From: Hemerocallis citrina
Taxonomy: Eukaryota > Streptophyta > Magnoliopsida > Asparagales > Asphodelaceae
NCBI GenBank assembly: GCA_017893485.1
Contig: CM030362.1
Location: forward strand, 185,934,813-185,998,812
Direction: 5' to 3'
DNA: 64,000 nucleotides
Position 1 is the stretch's first letter, and each line of letters begins with the position of its first letter. The position numbers were made by a program, and so were the translations under genes. The notes under the pieces are model-generated. The model saw only the letters and a list, made by a program, of their open reading frames with translations, ran no database searches and was not told the DNA's origin. Shown one piece after another: positions 49,167 to 60,933 of the stretch.

Positions 49167-50836
49167 TTGTCACAATACCCAATAAAAACCTATATGTTTC
49201 ATATTCGTACTGTTTAAAAGAACAACTCGATGTTCAAATTAATCTAGGTTCATATTGCCTTTGTAAAACTACTGACAAATTCCAGATTAAATCCTCTTCA
49301 CATGAATTTCATAACAGTAAGTATAAAATAATTTTTTTGTACTAAAAACATGGTTTTTTCCACACAAATTAATAAATTGTTCATTAAGACTACCATACTT
49401 TTTATTTTCGATATTGAATACTCAAATAGTCCTCTAATCCCTTTTTATTCACAATTTTTCTTATGATAATTCACTGTTATTAATTTTTTATTCACAACAC
49501 ATACATTTTTGGATTTATCCATACCCATATCAACAAAAGGTTTTATTTAGCACATGAATAGGTAAAACTCAAAACTACTAACTTTTGAGTAGTTCTACTT
49601 TGATGATAACAAAGTAATTCCATTGGTTCATCTATGTCACAAGTATACTACTACTCATTAATTAGCATAATTACAACTCAATCCTTCAAGAAAATCATTC
49701 TTTTCAAATTAAAGTGTACCATCTTCTTAATCAATTTCATGTTTCAACCATACAATTAACAAGCGTTCTAATTGGAAATTTTCATGCATCATGCTAGCAA
49801 TATTCCACCATCATTCATTCAAACTAATAATCATGGAGAATTCTACACACAATTTACTTCCATGCTAGAATTTCACACAAGTTAATCACATCATTTCAAT
49901 CCATTCATACACTAACTTTCAATTTAAGTGTGTTCTTATTAGTATTTTTCATGCATAGTGTTGATAATTAAAACTAGCATAGATTTCTACATTAGAAATA
50001 TGAAAGTTTTACCCACCTTGAATGGAGAGAACTAAACAATTTAGCAACACAAGCCTTGCAAATGAAAGCACCACCTCCTAGCTAAAAGCGTGCACAAGCT
50101 CCAAGCCTCCAAGCTACACCGAATGCTTCTTCTCCTTGTAGTAGCCGGCCACCAAGCAACAAAGCACTCAACTCTCACTCTTTTATAACTCACACTAATA
50201 TTAAATAAGACTATAGTTTGGAAATATGAAATTGCATATGAAAATAGCCATGAGAGGGGGGGTATTTATACTAGGAAATGAGTGAAATGGAGGGCCAAGA
50301 TTGATTGGGTGGTTGTAGAATGGAGGGTCTAGATTAAAGTAGGAGTTATGAAAACTACCCACATCCATAAAACTACCTCCATGATCACCATGTCTAATTC
50401 CAAAATCCCTCCAAAAAGCATGCATATCGGCCTAGGAAGAAAGTGTGCAATGCACGTGTACGTGTAGTGCACGTGCATGCAACTAGGCCAAATTTGTACC
50501 TTTTAATTTTGTACAAAAATAAAATAATGATAATTTAGTCTTCTACATAACAAGTTTTAATTAAAAATAGATTTATTCATGGGCTTTGTTTTTGGGCCAA
50601 AATAGTTTATTAAAATAAATAAAATAAAAATACATTTGGGCTTTAAGAAAAAGGGCCTTTTTAATTAAATCAAAATAAGGCTTTAAAGAAAGGCTTTTTG
50701 TACAAAATAATTTGAGAACACATAATTAAATATTTCTACACATCATTATAAAAAATAATTCAACCCAAAATATTGCACGTGCACACTACGTGCAAAATAA
50801 TAATTTTTCATTAATTGAAAAAATCAGGGTATTACA

Positions 50837-50998
50837 CAAAAAGATGTGTCAAAACAAGAACCCTTGGATTATAAGTTTGATCAAAGAACTCATTATTTGG
50901 TTCTCCTGTAGATTCATTGAACTCTATATATGAACTCTATTCTTTTTCAAGTTTGAGTCATAGAATTTTGAAGGACGTATTTATAAGGAGAAAAGTGA
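50837..50998. other. Continuation of host sequence after the solo LTR
   Basis: caaaa target copy, then AT-rich sequence with no gene. ttataaggagaaaagtgagc at its end resembles 47372-47391. Confidence 0.3.
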
Positions 50999-50999
50999 G

Positions 51000-51390
51000 C
51001 CTCATACTTGTATGAGGAAATTATTTTCCAAACTAAGCCACTTGCCAAAAAAATTCCATGGGTGAGCCACTCTCTGCCACGTCAGTTGTAGCCGTAGTTG
51101 GGAACTGCGACAACAACTCTACTAAAGTCGCAGTTCTCAACTGCGACTACTTCATTAAACTTTTTAAGCTTGTATCGGTTCCTATATGCGGCAATGGTGC
51201 AAATCGTTGTCGCAGTTGGGAATAGTGACCGTGTCTCAAAACTTTGAGACACAGAAAGCCCTTGTTAGAGATAGGGTAGGATACTTAGAAAAATGCTAAG
51301 TCAAAATATGTTGCATAGAGTAATTGCGAACTGCAGCCTCAATTATACTATTCCCGCAGTTAGGAACTGCGACATAAAGAAGTTAACACG
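51000..51390. repeat. Subterminal array of gtcgcagttgggaactgcgac motifs (transposon end B)
   Basis: Five or more inverted pairs of gcagttggga / tcccaactgc type motifs. The outer 100 bp are the inverse of 46260-46400. Followed by a CT-rich leader (51408-51460) and the PMD fragment. Confidence 0.6.
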
Positions 51391-51749
51391 GCTTGTTAAG
51401 TTTTGAGTCTCATCTATCTCCCCCTCATTTAATCTCTCTCTCTCTCTCTCTCCCCTCCAACTCTGAAACCCAAATCTCAAAACCATATATCTCAAATTCC
51501 TCTATCTACTCTGATTCCTCCAGCTCCGTCAAGTCTTTTCCCACTCCTCCGACTCCTCCAACTCTGTCAAAGCCCTTTGTTACATATTTCTCTCAATTCT
51601 CTCCAATTCTGAAACCCTAATATAGATATTTCCCTTATTTTTACATCATTCTCCAAATCAAAAACCTAATCCGAAGTTGTATATAATTCCTTAGCACAAT
51701 TTTGAATTTTTATTTATAATGTTACAGCTAATATAACAAGTCTTTCATG

Positions 51750-52480
51750 TTTGTATAAGTTGTTGGCAATAATCTTCGTCTACCGATATTGGGCCAGGTC
51801 CGAGAGACCCAACACTACTAACATTGTAGCAGAGTTTCAGATCCCAGTCCATGTGGAACGGTTCATTGAAGGAGTGCACTTTATGTACGCACACGACGTT
51901 GTCAATGCACCCACGTAGACACAACTTGTTAGTTGACACTGGTATCTATGGAGTAGGATTGATGAGGTCAATAAAGCTAGATCATGCTCTGCTTACAACT
52001 CTTCTCGAGATATGGCAGCCGGATACACGTTCGTACCATATGCCCGTAGGAGAAATGACCGTCACACGTCAGGCTATCGTGTTCATTTCAAAACTTCGGA
52101 TTGATGGGATGGCGGTGACTGGTAGTATGGGGTTTGGCAGGGAGCAGCTTATTAGAGATTTCCTCAGTGTTGAGCCAAGTGAGTCAACTTTTGTTGGCCA
52201 ATCTATCCGCCTCACCTAGTTTAAGTCAATGCTCAATAGATTGTTGAATGATGATTCATCCGAGTTTCAAGTTCACTGCTACACCCAGACCTACCTGCTA
52301 ACCCTGTTTGGAGGTGTTATCTTCCTGAACTCCACTGATGAAACCATACATCTGATGTACCTCCTGTTGATAGCTGACCTTAGTTGCTCGGTACAGTTGG
52401 AGTAGTACCACATTAGCATCCTTATACAAGAGTTTATGTGGAAAAGCATTGAATGATGTACAGATGATGAGGCTGATGGT
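51750..52480 (+). pseudogene. Plant mobile domain (PMD) pseudogene 2
   Basis: The open frame 51851-52219 reads LDHALLTTLLEIWQPDTRSY, HMPVGEMTVTRQAIVFISKL, RIDGMAVTGSMGFGREQLIR and DFLSVEPSESTFVGQSIRLT, then after a stop FKSMLNRLL, YTQTYLLTLFGGVIFLNSTD and IHLMYLLLIADL. This is the N-terminal half of a PF10536 protein, clearly related to the copy at 31799-33344 (shared TGSM.F, LIR..LSVE.SE, VGQSI, LTLFGGVIF). It ends abruptly near 52480. A leader and subterminal array lie upstream, so it was probably part of a transposon. Confidence 0.8.
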
Positions 52481-53130
52481 GATACTATTATTTTTATTTT
52501 ATCTTATATTCACTTTCTTTCTCGAAAAAAAACTTTTCTTTCATCGAAACAAAATTTTTACCCATAATTCTAATTCCAATACAAGCAAAAAAGGTACACA
52601 TTTAGTGAATATAAATTTTCTTGAAAAGTATAATTTTCTAAGTATTTCAACTTCTACATCTATTCAAATGCCCCTTTATTGTATTATTTTAAAAAAAAAT
52701 GGAGTACGACCACCATGCTTCCTTAAAGCGAATAATGAAACAAACCCAAAAAAATTAGGAAAAATGCCTAGAACATCCCAGAAGGCTAGGACCAGAATGA
52801 AAAACAAAATAGAGTGCTTCAACAACCCTTGAGACTAGGTCACAATTTTTTTTTTTTTTTAGCAACAAGCCATCCTCCCAACTCTAGCACCCCACCCCCT
52901 CAAACTCGTGTTTACCTAACAGCCTTGCTCATCCTGTGCTTAGTCCAGAGAGATATCAAATGGGATGGGCCTTGATAGGCTCAAATTGGGTTAGATTATA
53001 GGATTGATAAAAATAATAGTTAAACCTACTACCCCTAATTCGAATTCAAAACCGAAAGCCACAAACAAGACAAGAGACAGCTAGGCATGGAAGACAAATT
53101 TGACCATACCAAAATATGAGCATAAATGCT
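52481..53130. other. No recognisable feature; A and T runs
   Basis: Contains a long T run at 52848-52860 and no conserved coding frame. Confidence 0.35.
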
Positions 53131-53280
53131 ATGCATACCTCAAATTTTATCCCAAACATACTCCAACTACTAAAAGACAAACCTCGACCACTAAAAGATA
53201 AAACAAAAAATGAGTAAAATATTACGCAAACCTTGTGTTTTAATGGTTGGGATATGTTTGGAGTAAATTTTGAGGTATGT
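53131..53280. repeat. Foldback (hairpin) repeat, 150 bp
   Basis: Left arm 53131-53167 (atgcatacctcaaattttat ...) pairs with right arm 53246-53280 (... aaattttgaggtatgt) over about 35 bp with some 5 mismatches; loop about 78 bp. Confidence 0.75.
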
Positions 53281-54080
53281 GTAATCCTCCACGAAGATGA
53301 GAGGGTGGTTATCTCCTTCTAGGCTTCTACCACCAGTTACCACTGTAAAGCCTCACTGGTAAGTTGTCTTTCATATGCCTTTTTGACCCCCTATGAGCAA
53401 AAGCCACCTACCTCATCATGACTTGTGGTTGCTGATTGACACCTCGATGTCGACCATCGAAACGACGACACAAGCAACAATACCTTCCTCGACGCCCTCA
53501 ATTTGAGAAAATATCAAACTCACCACATATGAACGTTATTCCAATGGAGTCAACGAACATGACGAATTGGGTGGCGGCATCCCCTTTGCCGCACTTGAAA
53601 AAGATCCGGTCAAATCCCTCTGGAAAAGGCCTCGACAAAATTGATGATAATGCTCCTTCCCTCTTCTTATTGCAACTTTAGACGATGTTAAGAGGACCGT
53701 TAGGCTTTAGCTGTAACACAGCCTCCTCACCTCACCTAGCGCCTCTCGCCACCGTTGTCGAGTTCGTCAATGTTGTTGTCCTTCCCTGCACATAGCCTTG
53801 CCTTCTTGTTCCCCAAAATTGGTCACAATATCCTCTGTTCTTGGCTTATTGGATTAAACTCAATGGAAAACCAAATGGGGGAGGGGAAGAGGTATCCTTC
53901 TCTCCTCCCTAGATTAGCCTAGCAGCAAAGGGAAGGAGTCGGGGAGGAGAGAGAGAAACAAATGCTCTTATATTGTTGGTCGGTGGTGGTACATGTCATT
54001 ACGATCTACCATACTAATCTGCGTGTTTGCCTAGTCAAAATAAATAGTAGATAAAAGAAGATAACATTTGTATTTGCCGA
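53281..54080. other. Region upstream of TIC22-like gene
   Basis: No strong TATA box seen close to the start codon. A short frame at 53436-53681 (MTPRCRPSKRRHKQQYLPRR) has no known domain. Promoter limits cannot be set by eye. Confidence 0.3.
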
Positions 54081-54143
54081 CTCGGTCTTATCATCTAGTG
54101 CCCCCGTCAAAACCCTGATACCCTCCCATCCTTAAACCCCCTT

Positions 54144-54172
<29 letters not shown>
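54144..54172. repeat. 29-base poly-C run in TIC22 5' leader
   Basis: Uninterrupted C from 54144 to 54172, then aaaataaa and the start codon at 54181. If transcribed it would be a C-only tract 8 bases before ATG. Length is prone to sequencing error. Confidence 0.8.
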
Positions 54173-54174
<2 letters not shown>

Positions 54175-54180
54175 AATAAA

Positions 54181-57100
54181 ATGCAATTCCCCTTCAAAAA
54201 CTCCAATCCAAACCCCAACCCTAACCCTAACCCACTCCCTTCCTTGTTCAACTCCCTCAAAACCCAAGCCACCAACTTCCTCCAATCCACAATCACCAAC
54301 CTCAACAACCACCACCCCAAACCCCAACCCCCATGGGCCCGCATCCCCCCCACCGCCGGGACCAAAACCCACCGCCACTCCGATATGAGCGTGTCGGCGA
54401 AGGAGATGGAGGAGCGGCTTGCCGGCGTCCCCGTCTACGCCCTCAGCAACGCCGACGAGGAGTTCGTACTTGTTTCCGGCGTCAGGACGGGCAAGTCGCT
54501 GGGCCTGTTCTGCTTCAAGAAGGAGGATGCCGAGACGCTTCTCAATCAGATGCGGTCCATGAATGTCGATATGCAGGAGGGGTCTAAAGTTGTGCCGGTC
54601 GCTCTTAGTAAGGTGAAATTATTTCTTTGAAATTCGTGCCATGTTGGTTGTGTGGGAGACATTATTCGTGCCAACAATTTGGGATAAAAGATTAACGCTT
54701 TTCTGATATTTTCAACTGTTTTTAGTTAGGACTACCAAACTCATATAATTTTAGCGTGTTGTTAGCTGGTTGTCTTGAGAGCCCAAGGAAAATTTTCGAC
54801 ATTGTGATAGAATCATTCTTATATGCCTTATTTAGAGTCCATGCAAGAAACATCGCTATATTTACGAGAAAATGATCTTTTTGGTGCAAACCTTATCATA
54901 TTATTGAATTGATTTCTGAAGATGATGAGGATTGGTGATGTAGAAGAATATAGGCAGTATCACCCGAACCACAATTGCAAATGGTTTTAAGAAATGCTTT
55001 CGCAAATCCATTTATAGAACGAGAGCTCACTAATGGTATTGAAGGTAAGCTGTTTCCCGTAAGCCGAGGCAACATTGTCTAGGTCCTGATTATTTACCTC
55101 CCTCAATGTTTATTGAGTAAACAATAGTTCATGTTACTTTTAGCTCTATGCAATTCATATTTTGAATCTAGTTGATCAAATCTTCCTAAACTAATTTGCT
55201 CTAGGGTAAATAAATCATCAGCGTACTAGCTTAGTAGACAACTGTAGGTTAGGAGTTTGGACTTTCTTGTGTAAACCTAAAGACGAATTGGTTGATCATC
55301 CACACTGGTAAAATCTATAACTTACAGAGGTTTGCTGATTTCTCCCAGTGTAGTTTGGCTGGGATGCATGGATGGTGAGTTCAACTCAGTCAAAGCAACC
55401 TCTCAGCTTTAAAGCTAGCATACTTGCTCACCCGAGACTTGAGAATTCTGACAGATTATTTCATCTATTTTATCTTCCTTTCGTGTCTGCACACTTGAAT
55501 AGCTACAGATTACATACATACTTTATTGTCCTTTTGATGTCCTAAAATTATGTATATATTTATTTAACATAAATTTTAGTTTTATTTTGATCTGCATTGG
55601 CATTGACAATGACTCCAGTTGGGGGAATTTGGTATAACTGCACAAACCAAATTTGGTTAACGTTATGGTTTTACTGCAATTTAAAAAAGAGCAAAATTTT
55701 CCATAGCAAATGAACAATTTTTATTCAGGATGTAGTTGAGCCGAAACACTCAACTGGATGATGGTCTAAACTTTCCTAGATGTGAGAAAATTGTCTATTA
55801 CATCCGTAAATGGAACCCGATTATCTTTTCTATAACTCTTCTATGTATGATTCTACTAGAATCCCTTCACACATTTGCTCTCTCTGCATAATGCCTTCCT
55901 GAACAGTAAACACCATTCAGTTTGTCATTTTATAGCATTTCTATCAAAGATAACTTTGGTGTAAGTTTATTGATAAATACATATATCGATCTATCACTGT
56001 TGTTTACTATCACGATAAATTTTTTAAATTGCTTAATTAGCAAATTACCTGTAACGCCCCTGATCTGTATTCTCACGTGTCACATGGTATCACAGGTGTA
56101 ACATTTTCCACCAAAACATTTCCAAAACAATTTTATTCATAAAATAAATTCAACTTTCTTCATATTACATATCTTTTCAAAATACAAGTATATTTTATTT
56201 GAAGACATAATATGCTTCTATTATATTTCTTCGATACTACTGCAAATTGTGGCTCTTGATATTTCTTCTTATAGTGAACCTGAAACTTAGAAATAATAAA
56301 GTTGAGCACAAAAATTTACTCAGTTAAGGGTTGCAACGCTGAGGTGCCATAATGATGGATAATAATTCAACTGTAAAATTAGAACATATAGGTAATAATA
56401 ACATTAAGGATGATTTTAAACACAATGGTGGTAACAATTTTACAATCATAGTAGAATAGAATTATTTGTAAAGAATCTTCTTTTGATGATTAAGTCGTTT
56501 ATTTTTAAATAACTGAGTGGCTTGTAAGCCCCTATTTGAACAAATCTCGATCCTGGCAATACCGACATACTGAGGGTACTCTTCAACCTCCTTTTTTTGG
56601 AGATAATCCCCACAATCCATACCCCATGCCTGCAGGTTGTTCAACTCAGTTTATTTACTTAAATTTTTTATAACAAAAACAACTTTATACATATGTATGA
56701 AAAACATAACTGATTTAACAAACGAAGATGAGAGGATACTAGCTAAATAAAATTTGACAGTGAAAGAAAAGAACAAAAAACAAGTACGTGTATGAATCCC
56801 TTAAACAAACCTTTTCTTCTACTCCGTAGCACTTCTCTTTGTTCTGTTTATTTTTGTGTTGTTTCCCTTTTTTCTTCTTCTTTTCTTTCTTGATGTATAA
56901 CAAGGAGACATGTCCCCCCTATTTATAGGAAAAACAATATGCTACATAACCAACATGTGGAATAGTGGTTCATCTTCTAACCGGCTCTCTCTTTCTATCT
57001 TAGTCGGTGTTCAATTTCTGAGGCTTGGACTTTTTGGAGTTAATTTAATTAACTTGGCACCCAAGTCAATTGAATCTTAGCTGCCAAGTTTAATTAAATC

Positions 57101-57356
57101 CAAAGCTATCCATTCACATAGGACACCCGACATCAAAAGCCCATATTTCATCTCAATATTTTACAAGTAAAATTTTCAAAAAGCCCCTATTCTTTAATTT
57201 ACTTTAATTAAGTCCATAAGAGCACATATACCACCAATCTTTTCTTTCTAATCCCCGTGGAAAACAAGCTTAAGAGATTTTTAACCCAAAATTTTAGTTT
57301 AATTCTTTCATATTAAAATAACTTATCTCTCTCTCTCTCACACACACACACACACC

Positions 57357-57387
<31 letters not shown>

Positions 57388-60286
57388 TTGTCATTACCCT
57401 TATCATTATTTTTTTTATTATTAAGATTATTATTATTATCATCATCACATTGTTTGGTTTATTACAATTTCTCCCACCTTAAGACATTTTTCCTCATAAT
57501 ATGATTTGTCTAGCGTTTGAAACAATCATGGGTATTTCTTTTATTAGTTCTTTCGGTTCCAAGTGACTTCTTCTACCGAATGATTTTGCCATAATATTTT
57601 TACCAGCGGAATTCTTTTTGTACGAAGGATTTGTTCTTTACGTTCCAGGACTTTTATTGGTATTTCTTCCTCAGAAGAACACGGGCAACATGTGAATCAT
57701 GTTTATTTATTCTTTTGGTTAGATCATATTAAGTAATCTTTTTTTAATTATATTTAAAAATTAAACCTAACGACTTATTTCATAATAATAAACTTAATCC
57801 AAAAGTAATTGCATACAACCAATGGATTTCACCTTTTATTTTATAAAAATACATGTGTTCTATGTGTTACCATACAATTACTAAATCCTCTAGTTAGAAT
57901 ACTTGTATGAATTTTTTACCAAACTATCCCACTTTTTGTAAGTATGTACGAAACTATCCCTGTTTGAAAATTTAATACCAAAACATCCCTGTCGCTAACT
58001 GAGTTAGCGCACCTAGTAATTTTCTTTGCGCTAACTCAGTTAGCGTGCTGCAGGGGATATAACTTTCCCCTCTTGTTTGGGTGTGGCAAAAAACTCACCC
58101 AATATAGACATGCTAACCCCGTTAGTGTGCCTCTTTATACCAAGGCCGTTAACTCGGTTAGCGTGTGTCGATTATTAGTCTGTTTGTGAAGATAGGCATA
58201 CACGTTAACTCAGTTAACGGTCTTGGTAAAACAAGGCACGTTAACTGAGTTAACATGTGTGAGTATCTCCAATTTTCAGAAAGTTTCAACTTTCTGGAAA
58301 CTTAAAATCTTCACAGTCGTTAACTCAGTTAACGGCCTTGGTAAGAATAGGCACGTTAACTGAGTTAACATGTGTGAGTATCTCCAATTTTCAGAAAGTT
58401 TTAACTTTCTGGAAACTTGAAATCTTCACGGTCGTTAACTCAGTTAACGGCCTTGGTAATAATAGGCACGTTAACTGAGTTAACGTGTCTATAACGTGTC
58501 TATACTTAGTAATTTTTTACCCACACTCCTCTTTGAGGTAGTGCCCCACACTGTCCCATCTACGAATGCTAACCCTGTTAGCACGAGTGGTTTAAACATG
58601 CATGCTAACGGAGTTAGCGTGTCTATATTGGGTGAGTTTTTTCGCACATCCAAACTAGAGGGGAAAAGTTGTATCCCCTGCAGCACGCTAACTGAGTTAG
58701 CGCGAAGAAAATTACTAGGCGCGCTAACTCAGTTAGCGACAGGGATGTTTTGGTATTAAATTTTCAAACAGGGATAGTTTTGTACATACTTACAAAAAGT
58801 GGGATAGTTTGGTAAAAAATTCTACTTGTATAGAGGCTATTTAGTCTTACGTATGGACACCATTAGTTTTATCCTTTAGAAAGAAATCTATATGTGCATG
58901 TATGCATGCAAAATTACTATGTCCAGTCGTCTCCTTCTACTTTTAAAATATATTCTAATTATTTTCTCAAAAATAAATTTTACTATTTCCTTCAAAAAAT
59001 ATAATTTAAATAAATTTGGGGCCCTGATACCAAATTATTTGTAGCGGGCCTGGCCCATATACTCACGTGTCACAAGGAATCACAAGTATAACATTTTCCA
59101 TCAGAACATTTTGAGAACAATTTTATTCATAAAATAAATACAACTTTCTTCATATTACATATCTTTTCAAAATACAAGTTCATTTTATTTGAAGACATAA
59201 TATGCTTATATTCTGATTCTTCGATACTCCTGCAAAATGTGGCGCTTTATATTTTCTTCTTATAGTGAACCTGAAACTTAGAAATAAAAAAGGGCGAGCA
59301 CAAAATTTGCTTAGTATGGGTTGCACTGTTGGGGTGCCAGAACGATGGATAAACGATGGATAATAATTCAGCCGTTAAATTAGAACGTATAGATAATAAT
59401 AAACATAAGGAGATTTTAAACAAAAACAAAATGGTGGTAACAGTTTTACAATCATAATAGAACATAATTATTTTATAAAAATCTTCTTTTGATGATTAAG
59501 TCGTTTATTTTTTAAATAACTGAGTGGCTTGTATGCCCCTTATTGAACCAATCTCGATCCTGGTAATACCGAGGGTACTCTTCACCCTCCTTGTAATCCC
59601 CACAATCCATACCTCATAACTATGGGTTCAACTCAGTTTATTTACTTAAAATTTTTATAACAAAAGCAACTTTATACATATGTATGAAAAACAGAACTGA
59701 TTTAACCAACAGAGATGAGAGCATACTAGCTGAATGAATAACATTTGACAGTGAAAGAAGAAAAGAAAAAAAACCAAGTACGTTATGAATCCCTTACTCC
59801 ATAACACTTCTTAATCTCTTTATTTTATTTTTTTCTTTCTTGATGTCTTACAAGGAGACAAGTCCCCTTATTTATAGGAAAAACAAGAGGCTACATAACC
59901 AACACATGTAATACTGTAATAGTGACTCATCTTCTAACTGACTCTTTCTATCCTATCCGGCGTTCAATTTCCCAGGCTTGGATTTTTTTTTTGCAAGTCA
60001 ATTTAATTAACTTGGCCCCTAAATTAATTGAATCCTTGGCTGCCATGTTTAATTAATCCAAAGCCATCCATTCATGCAGGACATCCCACATCAAAAGCCC
60101 ATATTTCATCTCAATATTTAATAGTAAAAATTTCTAAGTCCCTATTCTTTAATTTATTTTAATTAAGTCCATAAGAGCACATATACCACCAATCTAATTT
60201 TTCTAATCTCCATGAAAAACAAGCTTAAGAGATTTTTATGCCAAATTTTTAGTTGAATTATTTCATCTTAAAATAACTAATATCTA

Positions 60287-60339
<53 letters not shown>

Positions 60340-60470
60340 TATATATATGAAAATCTTCTGTTGCAAACGCACTGTACCGTGCGAACCATTGAAGCCGTTG
60401 TTTGTAACAATGGCTTGAGTCAAAATTGGGCGTTACGCACGCTACACTGCATTTGCAACCGAAGATTTTC

Positions 60471-60502
<32 letters not shown>

Positions 60503-60889
60503 CGCTAAGTTTGTGTATTAATGTTTATTATTGTCACTACCCTTATCGTTATTATTATTATTATTATCACTTTGTATGGTTTATTACATAGTAGGCTTCA
60601 TTGTTTGCTTCTCCACCTCCTATCAATTCCTAATTTACATTATAATGATTGTCTTATTATTTTCTTTACTCTCTTTTGGAACCTTCAACCTTCACAAGAA
60701 GCCGAATTACTGTCTCATCTGCTCTATGCTTTTTTCACACACTCACACACACACACACAGATATATATATGAAAATCTTCTGTTGCAAACGCACTGTACC
60801 GTGCGAACCATTGAAGCCGTTGTTTGTAACAATGGCTTGAGTCAAAATTGGGCGTTACGCACGCTACACTGCGTTTGCAACCGAAGATT

Positions 60890-60933
<44 letters not shown>

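Larger units (their letters stand above)
47424..50836 (-). mobile_element. 3.4-kb solo LTR, gypsy type
   Basis: TGTAACGCCCCG at the left, CAGGGTATTACA at the right, and an exact caaaa target duplication on both sides. No PBS, PPT or coding domain lies inside or beside it. On the minus strand, TATA (TATAAATACC, about 50265-50256) precedes a leader with an S-rich start, so transcription runs leftward. The pieces flanking the insertion belong together. Confidence 0.9.
56050..60588 (-). mobile_element. Chromovirus-derived LTR element in the intron
   Basis: LTR A (56050-57466, TGTAACGCCCC..ATTACA) and LTR B (59040-60588, TGTAGCGGGCC..ATTACA) are related throughout. Beside LTR A lies a minus polypurine tract (AAGGTGGGAGAAAT) and beside LTR B a minus PBS (TTTGGTATCAGGGCC, tRNA-Met). 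Without the foldback the interior is only about 650 bp. Flanks ttacc and tagta do not match, so no target duplication can be claimed. Confidence 0.75.

Noticed and set aside
52449..52832. 127-codon + strand frame
   Set aside because: Spans the end of the PMD fragment and unrelated A/T-rich sequence; no domain and biased composition.
54210..54235. Telomere-like (ccctaa)n in TIC22 exon 1
   Set aside because: Only two to three units and in frame as NPNPNP codons; coding constraint explains it better than an interstitial telomere.
54091..54378. Glycine-rich minus-strand frame
   Set aside because: Shadow of the TIC22 exon 1 and the poly-C tract.
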